Source: Variimorphobacter saccharofermentans
Lineage (GTDB): Bacteria > Bacillota > Clostridia > Lachnospirales > Lachnospiraceae
DNA: 64,000 nt
Direction: 5' to 3'
Assembly: GCF_014174405.1 (NCBI RefSeq)
Contig: NZ_JACEGA010000001.1
Coordinates: 2,633,001 to 2,697,000, forward strand
Position numbers and translations under genes: made by a program. The notes beneath the pieces were generated by a model, which ran no database searches, was not told where the DNA came from, and saw nothing but the letters and a program-made list of their open reading frames with translations. Positions 31,519 through 41,157 of the stretch are shown here, piece after piece (position 1 is the stretch's first letter; each line of letters begins with the position of its first letter).

Positions 31519-31670
31519 ATTCCATGCCGCCAGATGATGGCGGCTTTCCTTATACCTATCGGTACTCATGGTTTACCGTTTACTAAATCAAGAACAGTAC
31601 CTACGTACTTTTCTAGAGGATCCAACAGTGCCCCTGGATAATAATTCTGCTGAAATAGCAATTCGCAGTT

Positions 31671-31675
31671 TTTGC
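31671..31675 (+). repeat. Target duplication of the IS21-family element
   Basis: TTTGC, repeated at 38402-38406. Removing the 6.7-kb block plus one copy rejoins tnpC of IS66 copy 1 exactly (...RSFC VGKHNW...). Confidence 0.85.
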
Positions 31676-31763
31676 TGAATATTCTTGTGCGATGAAATCG
31701 CAGTTCCGGCGAAGTGGAAATCACAAGACCGGAACTGGAAATCATCCTATAACATATGCGAGT

Positions 31764-32031
31764 TTACTCGCTTAACGACTTATCTAAACCATATACCTCT
31801 CGCATTGAGATATCTTTAGTTGGATCAATACTTTCAATATTAATTCTGTATGCATCATGAACGATACGGTCAAGAATAGCATCAGACAGTGGACTTGCTT
31901 CTCCTCCCAACTGCTCATACCAGCCATCGCTCTGGTACTGAGAGCAGAATACTGTAGATGATTTCTTGCGTCTCCTGTGAAGCAGTTCAAATATATCTTT
32001 CTGCTCCTTATCATTTGGCTTAAGTAGGAGC
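31764..32031 (-). pseudogene. istB: IstB, C-terminal piece
   Basis: It reads LLLKPNDKEQKDIFELLHRR, then SSTVFCSQYQSDGWYEQLG and SPLSDAILDRIVHDAYRI, the sensor/C-terminal part of the IS21 ATPase helper, and stops at 31764. It completes the N-terminal piece at 36176-36687 once the IS150-like element and one AGC triplet are removed. Confidence 0.88.
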
Positions 32032-32113
32032 TGGTGCTAGAATATAAATGGTACAAGTTAGACATGGAAATTCCTTAACATAGAAGTATAATAGAATAAA
32101 TGGAGGAATGAAC

Positions 32114-32401
32114 ATGGCTATACAGTACACAGAGGAATTCAAAATCAATGCAGTAAAATACTGGAATGATCATCAGGATTTAGGCATCGGAAAGTGCGCA
32201 AAGAACTTAGGAATCAGTAAAAGTGCTCTTTCTAATTGGGGGAAAGCCTATACAATTAATGACGGCACGATCCCTACAAGAGGGCGTGGTAATTTCGAAA
32301 GCGACGATGCTAAGGAAATAGCTAGACTACGTAAAGAGTTACGTGATACTCAAGATGCACTTGATATATTAAAAAAAGCAATCGGCATACTGGGAAAATG
32401 A
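32114..32401 (+). CDS. IS3-family OrfA (copy 3)
   Basis: Same 95-residue protein as at 9025-9312. The start at 32114 is properly spaced from GGAGG; the ATG at 32108 is too close. Confidence 0.9.
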   Translation: MAIQYTEEFKINAVKYWNDHQDLGIGKCAKNLGISKSALSNWGKAYTINDGTIPTRGRGNFESDDAKEIARLRKELRDTQDALDILKKAIGILGK

Positions 32402-32865
32402 CCGAAGCTCTGTTTCTGGAAGCTGCTATAAAAGAAGAGCAGCTTCTAGAGCAGGGAAAACGCCGGCTGAATGTCTCTGGTGTGCTGAAAATATTAGGCG
32501 TTTCAAGAAGCGGATATCTGAGCTGGAAAAAACGGCTTCCATCTAAAAGAGAGAAAAGAAAACGTATCATTAAAGAGCGGATTATCGATATCTATAAGGA
32601 CTCCCATCAAAATTATGGTGCGCCAAAGATAACCGAATGTTTAAGGAAAGAAGGAGAAATCATTGCTGAAAAAACCGTAGGTAATTACATGCGTGAGCTT
32701 GGAATAAAAGCGCAGTACGTAAAACCTTATACAGTGACAACAATAAATTCAGATTTCAGCAATGAGTTAAAAAATATACTAGAGGAGCAATTTAATCCCC
32801 AAAAACCGGATGCTGTTTGGTGTTCAGATATTACATATATTTGGACATATGAAGGCTTTGTATAT

Positions 32866-32873
32866 CTTACTAG
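32866..32873 (+). repeat. Target duplication of IS66-C
   Basis: CTTACTAG, repeated at 35665-35672. Confidence 0.93.
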
Positions 32874-32998
32874 GTAAGCGGTAGATAATGGGTACTCTAG
32901 ACCGCTGTATAGATTTTTGAGAAAATAGACTTATTATTTAACCGGGTCAAAAAAGTTCAGTGCTCAACTTTTTTGACTCCTTACAAGGAGGTAAGTCT

Positions 32999-33367
32999 AT
33001 GAGCTCAACAACAAGTATGATTGCCACACGCTATCGATTGCAGGAATGGGCTGAGCAGGTTCGTGCCTGTCAGAATCGACCTGATGGAATGAAAGTCATC
33101 GATTGGTGTGCACAAAACAACATAACCAAAGCGGATTATTACTATAGACTTCGCAAGGTTCGGGAAGCCTGTCTCGAAAGCATGCCAAAGGACATGGTTT
33201 CAACATCAATTGTGCCGGTACCGGCTGAAGTCATGAATCCTAAATCTGCTCCGAGCACAAGTACAGGTCTGGATATCTCTGTGAACGGCTTTTCTATTCA
33301 TGTGACAGAAGCTACATCATTAGATCTACTGTCTACAATACTACAGGTGATCTCTCATGCTCAATGA
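32999..33367 (+). CDS. tnpA: IS66 TnpA (IS66-C)
   Basis: 122 residues, starting MSSTTSMIATRYRLQEWAEQV; the DWCAQNNITKADYYYRLRKVRE segment is the IS66 Orf1 signature. The start at 32999 is fixed by AAGGAGG a few bases upstream; the longer frame from 32960 lacks one. It overlaps tnpB. Confidence 0.9.
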   Translation: MSSTTSMIATRYRLQEWAEQVRACQNRPDGMKVIDWCAQNNITKADYYYRLRKVREACLESMPKDMVSTSIVPVPAEVMNPKSAPSTSTGLDISVNGFSIHVTEATSLDLLSTILQVISHAQ

Positions 33368-33716
33368 TGCCACATGTTTTAAGCAAATCTACCTAGTGAC
33401 TGGATATACAGATCTTCGTTCCGGTATTGACCGTCTGGCTGGTATCATAGAAACGCAAACCGGTATAGATCCTTTTTCGCCTGATACACTTTATCTTTTT
33501 TGTGGAAGAAAAGCGGATCGTATAAAGGGGTTAGTCTGGGAAAAGGATGGCTATCTCCTGCTATATAAGCGCCTCGCAGCTGGTCAATATCAATGGCCTC
33601 GTAATGCTGCAGAAGTTAGAGTTCTAACCCCACAGCAATTCCGTTGGCTAATGGAAGGGCTTACCATAACCCCGAAGAAGTCTGTAAAGCCGGTATCACC
33701 GGAGTATGTTACATAA
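33357..33716 (+). CDS. tnpB: IS66 TnpB (IS66-C)
   Basis: 119 residues with IYLVTGYTDLRSGIDRLA (the usual ACG is VTG here), LYLFCGRKADRIKGLVW and YQWPRNAAEV. Intact. Confidence 0.9.
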   Translation: MLNDATCFKQIYLVTGYTDLRSGIDRLAGIIETQTGIDPFSPDTLYLFCGRKADRIKGLVWEKDGYLLLYKRLAAGQYQWPRNAAEVRVLTPQQFRWLMEGLTITPKKSVKPVSPEYVT

Positions 33717-33996
33717 GCTTTGTGCAAAACAGAGAAAATATATCTTGTTTTTACACGTTTAAAAAACGTAGAATCATCTATAAATGATTGCCTTCTACAT
33801 ACCTTCAGGCAGCGATATATAAGCGATATTTATCAAAAAATAAAATTTGACATTTCGAAAGGCATTTAATTACCACTCCATTACGGGATTCACAAAGCCT
33901 TACAACCATAGGCATTATGACGAAGCTGTCAGAAAATGAAATTCGCCAAATAAAGCATAATACGCTATAATAGACTTAATGAAAGGATGGTCTGTT
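33717..33996. other. Intergenic spacer of IS66-C
   Basis: Non-coding DNA between tnpB and tnpC, a conserved feature of this IS66 subgroup; no gene seen. Confidence 0.6.
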
Positions 33997-35598
33997 ATGG
34001 CAATAAAATATACCGAAGAACAACTGAATAGCTTCGATAAGGTCGTATTGGTTCAGTTGCTTCTAGCCAATCAGGAACAGCTTGCGTCCATTGACCAAAA
34101 ACTTCAATTGGTGCTTGAACAGCTTGCCACAGCAAACCATAAACGCTATGGCAGGTCTTCTGAAAAGCTAGATATCGATCAGCAGATCGCCTTTAAAGAA
34201 GTAGACGATCAGATTGTGTTTTTCAATGAGGCAGAGGCAGTTGCCAACCTAGGCGAGATCGATGTCGAAGATGAAGATACCGTAAAATCAAAACCAACGA
34301 AACGCAAAGGCAAACGAGAAGAAGATTTAAAGGGACTTCCTATCGTTAAGATTGAGCATACCATGTCTGAAGAAGAACTCAGAAAGGAATTTGGCGGATC
34401 AGCATGGAAACAGCTTCCGGATGAAGTGTACAAACGATATAAATTCACCCCGTCTAAAGTAGAGGTGGAAGAACATCACGTAGCTGTTTATGCCAGTAAA
34501 AAGGATGATCACATAATAAAAGCAAAGCATCCGGGCTATCTTCTTAGAAATAGCCTGGTATCTCCATCGTTGGAAGCTGCTATCATAAACGGAAAATATG
34601 TCAATGCTGTTCCTCTTTACCGTTTGGAAAAAGAGTTTGAACGATATAATCTTAACATCTCCCGTCAGGATATGGCAAACTGGACCATCCAATGTGCAGA
34701 CCGATATCTGGCAATCCTATATGATTATCTACATGAACGGATTTATGATTATCATGTACTTCAGGCAGATGAGACACCAGTCCTTGTTAATAAGGACGGG
34801 CGTACTGCCGGATCTAAGAGTTATATGTGGGTCTACCGTACGGGTAGGATGTATCAGGACAAGCAAATCGTCCTATACGATTACCAACAGACCAGAAACA
34901 CAAGCCACCCAAGAGAATTCCTTAAGAATTTCAAGGGAGTCTGTGTTACCGATGGTTATCAGGTATATCACACCTTAGATAAAGAACGTGACGATCTGAC
35001 CATCGCCGGTTGTTGGGCGCATGCCCGACGTAGATATGATGAAGCGGTCAAGGCTCTTCCTGAGAAAGATCAAAAGAGCAGCCTTGCATATCTGGCATTA
35101 AAGCAGATACAGGCAATCTACCGGGAAGAAAAGCGATTAAGCGAGCTCTCACCGGAAGAAAGACTGAAACTTCGCCAGGTCAGTGTGAAACCATTGGTAG
35201 AGGCTTACTTTGTATGGGTAAAAGAACACATCGGCAAAGTTCTTTCAAAAAGCAAAACATGGAGTGGATTTAACTATTCCATCAATCAGGAAAAATATCT
35301 AAAAGCATTCCTGGATGATGGTGAAGTGCCAATGGACAATAATGCTGCTGAACAATCAATCCGTGGTTTTTGTATCGGTAAGAAAAACTGGGTAATGATC
35401 GATACCATCAATGGGGCTAAATCCAGTGCCATTATTTACAGTATTGCCGAAACGGCGAAAGTAAACAATTTGAAACCTTATAATTACTTCGAATATCTTC
35501 TGACAGAAATCCCGAAGCATCTGGATGAAACAGACCGGAGTTTCTGTGAAGACCTGCTTCCGTGGTCGCCAAAGCTGCCTGCGGAATGCAGAAAATAG
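33997..35598 (+). CDS. tnpC: IS66-family transposase TnpC (IS66-C)
   Basis: 533 residues, beginning MAIKYTEEQLNSFDK. It has a coiled-coil N-terminus, no Cys-pair zinc finger, and DDE candidates in VLQADETPVLV, VCVTDGYQVYH and DNNAAEQSIRGFCIG. The start at 33997 has AAGGA upstream; 33979 does not. Confidence 0.92.
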   Translation: MAIKYTEEQLNSFDKVVLVQLLLANQEQLASIDQKLQLVLEQLATANHKRYGRSSEKLDIDQQIAFKEVDDQIVFFNEAEAVANLGEIDVEDEDTVKSKPTKRKGKREEDLKGLPIVKIEHTMSEEELRKEFGGSAWKQLPDEVYKRYKFTPSKVEVEEHHVAVYASKKDDHIIKAKHPGYLLRNSLVSPSLEAAIINGKYVNAVPLYRLEKEFERYNLNISRQDMANWTIQCADRYLAILYDYLHERIYDYHVLQADETPVLVNKDGRTAGSKSYMWVYRTGRMYQDKQIVLYDYQQTRNTSHPREFLKNFKGVCVTDGYQVYHTLDKERDDLTIAGCWAHARRRYDEAVKALPEKDQKSSLAYLALKQIQAIYREEKRLSELSPEERLKLRQVSVKPLVEAYFVWVKEHIGKVLSKSKTWSGFNYSINQEKYLKAFLDDGEVPMDNNAAEQSIRGFCIGKKNWVMIDTINGAKSSAIIYSIAETAKVNNLKPYNYFEYLLTEIPKHLDETDRSFCEDLLPWSPKLPAECRK

Positions 35599-36175
35599 GT
35601 AAATATCTTCGTCACTCATCAGAGTGGCGAATTTTTATAGGGGTACTCACTATCTACCGTTTACCTTACTAGTATCATGGATCTATATTCTCGAAAAATA
35701 ATTGCTTGGACCTTGAGCAATACACTGGAAGCCAGATGGGTAATTGAGACAGTAAATAAGGCTAAAAAAGCGAGAAATGTAAGTGCCCCGTTAATCTTAC
35801 ATAGTGATCGAGGTATACAGTATGTAAGCACCGAATATATAAAAGCAACAATAGGCATATGCCGAAGTTACTCTAAAAAGGCATATCCGTGGGATAATGC
35901 GTGCATAGAAGCCTTTCATGCATTAATAAAAAGAGAATGGTTGAATCGATTTAAGATATACGATTATAACCAAGCATATCGTCTGGTATTCCAGTATATT
36001 GATACCTTTTACAATACAATTAGAATACACAGCCATTGTGGATATCTTTCACCTAATGAATACGAATCCAGTTACTGGGATAAACTGAATAAAATGGAAC
36101 GAAAGGAAGCAAGATATGAAGCATGTTAATAGAAAAGTTCACGTTTAACTTGTACTTTTTCTTGACATAGTACCA

Positions 36176-36687
36176 AGCCATTCATCAATGATGAGAAGGA
36201 CTGGATTTGCATACTTAGCCATGACTTTCTTATATGTACCCTCGTTCCGCGACATTTCAAGATCGATGAGAAGGTCAGGAAGGCGAACATATTTTGTATT
36301 GAAATGCTGCTTACAGGCTTCCATACCAAAGGCACAAGCCATGTAAGTCTTTCCACTACCTGTTGCACCGGTAATAAATAGGTTTCGGTGTTCAGATATA
36401 TATTCACAGGTTGCCAATCTTTGTATAAGGGCTTTGTTTAACTTACGTCCTGAAGTGTAATTGATATCATAGATGTGTGCATCCGGTTGATCGAATTCTG
36501 CATTCCGAATAAGCCTTTTAAGACGATTACTTTTGCGGCTGCTAAATTCAATATCTACCATCATTCCGAAGCGATCCTCAAAGGAAACATCCTTCATCTT
36601 TGAATCGTTCATCTGGGAACGGAATGCATCAGCCATTGTTGTCAGGCGCATTTCGATTAATTTATCAATCGTACTTTGGTTTGTCAT
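36176..36687 (-). pseudogene. istB: IstB ATPase, N-terminal piece
   Basis: About 170 residues: an IstB N-terminal helical region, then Walker A (FITGATGSGKTYMAC) and Walker B (PVLLIIDEWL). IstB is the DnaC-like ATP-dependent helper of IS21 transposition. It is cut by the IS150-like element just after Walker B; the remainder is at 31764-32031. Confidence 0.92.
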
Positions 36688-36693
36688 ATGTAA

Positions 36694-38232
36694 TTACCTC
36701 CCGTAATAGCCGGCACCTCTGGTGATGCCGTATTTATTCTGTGTGGATTCTATGGGTTGTTCTTCTGATAAAGACTTTTCTTGACCAGCCGTGAGTATAT
36801 TTTTTATACTCTTATAACTTGGTGTCGCTGTGTAGCTCAGTGCCTTTTCGCAGGCAGCTTCTAATCGTTTGACTGAATATTTATCAGCCAGTTTTAGAAG
36901 CCCCATACAGCCTTTATAAGTCTGTTGTTCCACACGTTTGGAGGTAAGGATTGCATCCACTACCTTGTATGTATTGTTACCAATCCGCTTCGCCCATTCG
37001 CGGAAACGATCGCCATTCCATTCTAGATATTTCTGGTGGTCTTCCGGCATATGTTCCACGATGGTGTCATACTGCCCCTTTCGGCCATTTAGCTTTCGAT
37101 GGGACGCGATGCGATTATGATTGTAGAAGATTTCAATAGTTTTATCTGTTACCCTAACATCGACTTTGCGTTTTATATATTCATAGGGAACTGAGTATAG
37201 CATTCCGTCGATAGATATGTGATAATTGAACTGAACGGTGGCTTGTTTCCATTCCGCCAGTTCGTAAGAGGTAGCAGGTAGGGGGGCCAGTAATGGCAGT
37301 TCTTCGTCGCGGAAGAGATCCAATCGGCTACCTTCTTTCTTTTGAAAGAGCCTTTTGTTGAACTCGTCCAGCTTTTCCTTTATAGCCCGATTTAGCTCGG
37401 GAAGAGAAAAGAACTGTTCATTCCTTAGTGCAGCTATTATCCATGTAGATATGTTTCCTACGCTTCCCTCCGCATTAGGCTTGTCTTTTGGTTTACGAAC
37501 CCTTGCCGGAATTATAGCGGTTCCATAGTGTTCTGCCATTTCATGATAGACAGTGTTTAATTGCTGATTATACCATCCACCGTTATGAATAACGGCGGTT
37601 TTACAGTTATCTGGTACAAGTATCTTTGCAACGCCACCGAAGTATTCATACATATGAACATGCGCAGCAATCCAAGCCCGTTGTTTCTCATTAATGAATG
37701 CTTCGGCATATGTAAACTGACTATAAGTCATGACACCAATGAATACGTAGGCATTGATAATTTCACCAGTATCAGGATCAATGATATGTGCCGGATCACC
37801 AGCCCAATCAACTTCAACCTGTTCGCCAGGCTTCCGATTGATATGCATGGTAGCGCGACGTTTCTGTTCATCCTGCTGGATGTAATAGCAGAATTGAGAA
37901 TACATGAGCGGTTCTTCGTTATTAAGGCGACACTCCTCCATATATTCTGTCCACAGGAGCTTTTTACTGACTCCGTTGCGGAGTAATTCCTTGCGGATGT
38001 GAGCAAAATCGGGCATTCGCTTATTGCTAACTTCCTTGTTGTTTTTAGGAAACATCAGTTTCTCTAGAGCTGCATCTGTCAGTGATTCATCTAATGGCCA
38101 TGAGAGATTAAGCTCCTTGGCACGGTGTTGAACCTTGACGACGGTTTTCTGGGCAACATCACAGCTTTGCATGATGTTACGTTGAGTGAATCCAAGACCT
38201 GTAAGCCTTATGATTTCACGATACTTGGTCAT
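36694..38232 (-). CDS. istA: IS21-family transposase IstA
   Basis: 512 residues: N-terminal helix-turn-helix (GFTQRNIMQSCDVAQKTVVK), rve catalytic core with QVEVDWAGDPAHI, ILVPDNCKTAVI and PNAEGSVGNIS, and a C-terminal beta domain. Start at 38232 (MTKYREIIRL) behind AAGGAGG. It is immediately followed by istB, the standard pair. Confidence 0.93.
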   Translation of the reverse strand: MTKYREIIRLTGLGFTQRNIMQSCDVAQKTVVKVQHRAKELNLSWPLDESLTDAALEKLMFPKNNKEVSNKRMPDFAHIRKELLRNGVSKKLLWTEYMEECRLNNEEPLMYSQFCYYIQQDEQKRRATMHINRKPGEQVEVDWAGDPAHIIDPDTGEIINAYVFIGVMTYSQFTYAEAFINEKQRAWIAAHVHMYEYFGGVAKILVPDNCKTAVIHNGGWYNQQLNTVYHEMAEHYGTAIIPARVRKPKDKPNAEGSVGNISTWIIAALRNEQFFSLPELNRAIKEKLDEFNKRLFQKKEGSRLDLFRDEELPLLAPLPATSYELAEWKQATVQFNYHISIDGMLYSVPYEYIKRKVDVRVTDKTIEIFYNHNRIASHRKLNGRKGQYDTIVEHMPEDHQKYLEWNGDRFREWAKRIGNNTYKVVDAILTSKRVEQQTYKGCMGLLKLADKYSVKRLEAACEKALSYTATPSYKSIKNILTAGQEKSLSEEQPIESTQNKYGITRGAGYYGR

Positions 38233-38566
38233 AATTATGACCTCCTTATAATGGATTTGCATCTATCGATGCATTAGACCATTATAAGTTATATTTATAT
38301 ATAGGGAAATGATTTCCACCTAACGGAAACATGATTTCTTTTAAACGGAATGTTGATTTCCAACGACCGGACAGGTGATGTATTTTAGCCCGGATTATTC
38401 ATTTGCGTTGGTAAACATAATTGGCACCTGATAGATACTATAAATGGAGCAAAGGCAAGCGCAATTGTGTACAGTATTGCAGAAACCGCAAAGGCAAACA
38501 ACTTAAAAGTAAACGGTAAACCACTTGTCTATCATGAAATTCTAGCCACCTTGTGGTGGCTAGTTA

Positions 38567-40195
38567 TTAATTACTTTGTTTTTTGCATTCATCTGGAAGA
38601 TTTGGAGACCATGGAAGTAGGTCTTCTAGGAACTTTGTATCCTTTCCATCTACATACTTAGGAATCTCTTCTAAGATAAATTTAAAATAATTATAAGGTT
38701 TTAAGTTGTTTGCCTTTGCGGTTTCTGCAATACTGTACACAATTGCGCTTGCCTTTGCTCCATTTATAGTATCTATCAGGTGCCAATTATGTTTACCAAC
38801 GCAAAAACTGCGAATTGCTATTTCAGCAGAATTATTATCCAGGGGCACTGTTGGATCCTCTAGAAAAGTACGTAGGTACTGTTCTTGATTTATGCAATAA
38901 GTAAAAGCTTTTCCTGTTTCAGATTTTTCAGGAACTGTATGCCTATTGGCTTTTACCCACGTAAAGAAGGCCTCTACTAAAGGCTTGACATGAAGTTGTC
39001 GTTCACGTAGTTTTTCATCTTGTTTAAGATCTGATAGGCTATTATCCACATGGTAGATAGCTGCTATCTGACCAACTGCAGCTTCTGCTAGAGTTCCTTT
39101 GGCTTTCTCTTTGCCAAGGGCTTTGCATAGCTGGGCGAAGCGTCTTCTCGCATGAGTCCAGCATCCTGCCACTTTCAGTTCATCAGGCCGCTCATTGGCT
39201 ATCTTATGATAGCTTTGATAACCATCACAAACCACTACGCCCTGGAACTCCTTTAAGAACTGTGCAGGATGATCTGATTTACGAGTTTTCTGATACTCAT
39301 ATAGGATTGCTGGGGGCCCTCCACCATCCTTACCAGAGCGATATACCCACATGTAACTATTGGTCATGGTATCACGTCCATCCTTTGTTACCTTAAATGG
39401 GGTTTCATCTGCATGAAGCACATGACTTTTATAAAGCTCATCATGCATCCGGTCATAAAGAAGCGATAAATATCGTTCACTTCCAGTAATGACCCAGTTA
39501 GACATTACCTGTCTTGAGATATTTACATCATACCTTTTAAATTCCTGCTCAAGACGATACAAAGGTAGGGAGTTTATATATTTAGCATTTAATACTGCAG
39601 CAAGAAGCGAAGGTGTAACAATGCTATTTTTCAATAGCTCTGAAGGACGATCTGCCCGTACGATTGTCTGATTTTTATTACCGCAATACACGGCTACGTG
39701 ATGTTCTACAACTTCAAAGGTTGCAGGATGAAAATCAAGTTTTTTATAAACTTCATCAGGTAGCCTACGATAGCTACCACCGAAAAGTTCCTGTAGCTTC
39801 TCCTCTGAAAGAAAGTGTTCCTCCACACGAATAGGTAACCCCTCCAAATCCGCATCTCGTTTCCCTTGGGGTTTTACACGACGTGTATGCCCAGACACTA
39901 CTTGCTCTATTGTTGGCTCTGCAATCTCTCCTGCAGTAGCAATGGTAACCTCTGCTTCGTTAAAACATAATTGAAGTTGTTCTGAAATCTCTATATCAAT
40001 CTTTTCAGAGGAACTTCCAAACCTTGCTTGATTGGAGACCTTTAGCTGCTCTAATAATAGATTCATGTTTTTGTTTAGCAGCTCCATTTCCCCACGAAGG
40101 AGTTTTAGGCTCTCTTGCTGATTTAGAAAAAGATCTATGATCTCTTTCTTAGTATATTTAGTTAATTGGTTTACACTATAGTTTTCTATCATCAT
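38567..40195 (-). CDS. tnpC: IS66-family transposase TnpC (copy 2)
   Basis: 542 residues, intact. N-terminal coiled coil (residues 15-60), no Cys-pair zinc finger (LFGGSYRRLPDEVYKKL in its place), DDE candidates in VLHADETPFKV, VVVCDGYQSYH and DNNSAEIAIRSFCVG, C-terminal LPWSPNLPDECKK. It serves as the reference for rebuilding the broken copy 1. Confidence 0.93.
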   Translation of the reverse strand: MMIENYSVNQLTKYTKKEIIDLFLNQQESLKLLRGEMELLNKNMNLLLEQLKVSNQARFGSSSEKIDIEISEQLQLCFNEAEVTIATAGEIAEPTIEQVVSGHTRRVKPQGKRDADLEGLPIRVEEHFLSEEKLQELFGGSYRRLPDEVYKKLDFHPATFEVVEHHVAVYCGNKNQTIVRADRPSELLKNSIVTPSLLAAVLNAKYINSLPLYRLEQEFKRYDVNISRQVMSNWVITGSERYLSLLYDRMHDELYKSHVLHADETPFKVTKDGRDTMTNSYMWVYRSGKDGGGPPAILYEYQKTRKSDHPAQFLKEFQGVVVCDGYQSYHKIANERPDELKVAGCWTHARRRFAQLCKALGKEKAKGTLAEAAVGQIAAIYHVDNSLSDLKQDEKLRERQLHVKPLVEAFFTWVKANRHTVPEKSETGKAFTYCINQEQYLRTFLEDPTVPLDNNSAEIAIRSFCVGKHNWHLIDTINGAKASAIVYSIAETAKANNLKPYNYFKFILEEIPKYVDGKDTKFLEDLLPWSPNLPDECKKQSN

Positions 40196-40324
40196 GTGTC
40201 AAACATAGCATAATAAAAACTGCATGTAAAGAGATTTGAAACAACTTTTAAAAGTTGTGGAAAACATAGCGAAACCGAGTAAAATCAGGGCTTTATGGAG
40301 AAACTTTATCCACTAATTATAGCC

Positions 40325-40684
40325 CTATGCAGTCCGTTTTGGTTTGACTGTGTGGACAACTTTTTTTGGCTCTACTGATAGTCCTTCCATCAACCAACGA
40401 AATTGTTGTGATGTCATTTGACGCACTTCATCTTCATTTCTTGGCCATTGGAACTTGCCATTTTCAAGGCGTTTGTAGAGCAATAGAAAACCATCTCCCT
40501 CCCATAAAAGTCCCTTGATACGATCAGTTCTCCTTCCGCAAAAGAGAAATAAGGTACCAGACTCAAAAGGATTTAGATGAAAGGTTTTATCAATAATAAC
40601 AGATAAACCATCTATACCACGCCGCAGGTCGGTATAACCACAGGCGATATATACAGCCTTAAAACCTGTAGCATCATTAAGCAT
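40325..40684 (-). CDS. tnpB: IS66 TnpB (copy 2)
   Basis: 119 residues identical to 26975-27334; signature ACGYTDLRRGIDGL and LFLFCGRRTDRIKG. Confidence 0.93.
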   Translation of the reverse strand: MLNDATGFKAVYIACGYTDLRRGIDGLSVIIDKTFHLNPFESGTLFLFCGRRTDRIKGLLWEGDGFLLLYKRLENGKFQWPRNEDEVRQMTSQQFRWLMEGLSVEPKKVVHTVKPKRTA

Positions 40685-41033
40685 TAGAAAGTACCTCCAG
40701 CACCATACGTAGTATATCAGGTGAAGTGTTCTCTGTAACTTCTATTTTAACTTTACCAATAGATATGTTTAGTGACCCTTGATTTCCATTATTGATAGGT
40801 TCAATTACATTCATAGGAACAGATGCAAAGGAAGGTGATACGGCTACATTGCTTTCGGTTAAAACTTCACATGCAGCTTCACGAATCTTTTTATACCAAT
40901 AATAGTATGAATTACGATTAACATCGTTTTGTTTACACCAGTCGTCTACTTTCATGCCACTGTTACGGCAGTCTTGAATTATAAGATGCCATTGCTTTAA
41001 GTTATATTCCTTTTTCATATTTTTTGCATTCAT
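40677..41033 (-). CDS. tnpA: IS66 TnpA (copy 2)
   Basis: 118 residues identical to 26626-26982; AGGAGG upstream; its stop overlaps the tnpB start. Confidence 0.92.
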   Translation of the reverse strand: MNAKNMKKEYNLKQWHLIIQDCRNSGMKVDDWCKQNDVNRNSYYYWYKKIREAACEVLTESNVAVSPSFASVPMNVIEPINNGNQGSLNISIGKVKIEVTENTSPDILRMVLEVLSNA

Positions 41034-41157
41034 GAAGATAACCTCCTAAGATTGTTTGAAAAGTTTAAAATGTTGTCAACTTTTTCAACTTATTCAACTT
41101 AGAGTATTATCCCATATGTGATTTTATTTTTTAATGTACAAGAGATTTACCGTTTAC

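Larger units (their letters stand above)
28775..31583 (+). mobile_element. IS66-B, intact element nested in copy 1
   Basis: The termini GTAAACGGTAAACC and GGTTTACCGTTTAC bound 2,809 bp with tnpA, tnpB and tnpC. The 8-bp direct duplication TAAATCAA is perfect on both sides, so this is an undisturbed insertion and one of the youngest events in the nest. Confidence 0.95.
32874..35664 (+). mobile_element. IS66-C, innermost element of the nest
   Basis: The termini GTAAGCGGTAGATA and TATCTACCGTTTAC bound 2,791 bp, with a perfect 8-bp duplication CTTACTAG. It has three intact genes. It lies in an IS150-like element, which lies in an IS21, which lies in an IS66 inserted in another IS66. Confidence 0.95.
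32398..36129 (+). pseudogene. IS3-family OrfB (copy 3), split by IS66-C
   Basis: The 5' piece is 32398-32873, up to ...GFVYLT, and the 3' piece 35673-36129, from SIMDLYSRKIIAW. The break falls between the first and second catalytic Asp. The two halves together match OrfB of copy 1. Confidence 0.93.
32032..36175 (+). mobile_element. IS150-like element, copy 3, nested in istB and itself split by IS66-C
   Basis: The ends are TGGTGCTAGAATATAAATGG and GACATAGTACCA, with the 3-bp target duplication AGC (32029-32031 and 36176-36178). It is nearly base-for-base identical to copy 1. orfB is split by IS66-C. Confidence 0.94.
31676..38401 (-). mobile_element. IS21-family element, interrupted by an IS150-like element
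   Basis: The ends are TGAATATTC at 31676 and its partner GATTATTCA at 38401, with internal repeats of a GGAAATCA-type word near both ends, as expected for multiple IstA-binding sites. The 5-bp duplication is TTTGC. It carries istA and istB on the minus strand. istB is broken by the IS150-like element. Confidence 0.88.
26502..38508 (+). mobile_element. IS66 copy 1, interrupted by IS66-B and IS21 and lacking its right end
   Basis: The left terminus GTAAACGGTAAATCTC is at 26502, inside tnpA of element A. tnpA and tnpB are intact. tnpC is broken first by IS66-B (28775-31583) and then by an IS21 (31676-38401); its last piece ends at 38508, where an inverted second copy of the same IS66 begins. 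The final stretch of tnpC and the right end are not found next to it. Confidence 0.85.
27464..38508 (+). pseudogene. tnpC: IS66 TnpC of copy 1, broken into three pieces
   Basis: The pieces are 27464-28774, 31592-31675 and 38407-38508, with target duplications TAAATCAA (28767-28774 and 31584-31591) and TTTGC (31671-31675 and 38402-38406) at the breaks. Joined, they match the intact TnpC at 38567-40195 up to ...AETAKANNLK. The last 50 or so residues are missing. The gene is inactive. Confidence 0.9.
38509..41157 (-). mobile_element. IS66 copy 2, intact and inverted relative to copy 1
   Basis: It is bounded by GTAAACGGTAAACC at 38509 and GGTAAATCTC-type sequence in reverse ending at 41157, 2,649 bp. 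Its genes match copy 1 residue for residue where both exist. The flanking octamers differ (ACTTAAAA on the left, TCAATTAC on the right), so no target duplication is present; it joins the broken copy 1 to an interrupted ABC transporter gene. Confidence 0.93.

Noticed and set aside
31784..32065. 93-residue open frame
   Set aside because: Shadow frame of the IstB C-terminal piece; the IstB frame shows conserved motifs.
38467..38661. 64-residue open frame
   Set aside because: Chimera of the last piece of IS66 copy 1 tnpC and the terminal repeat of copy 2.
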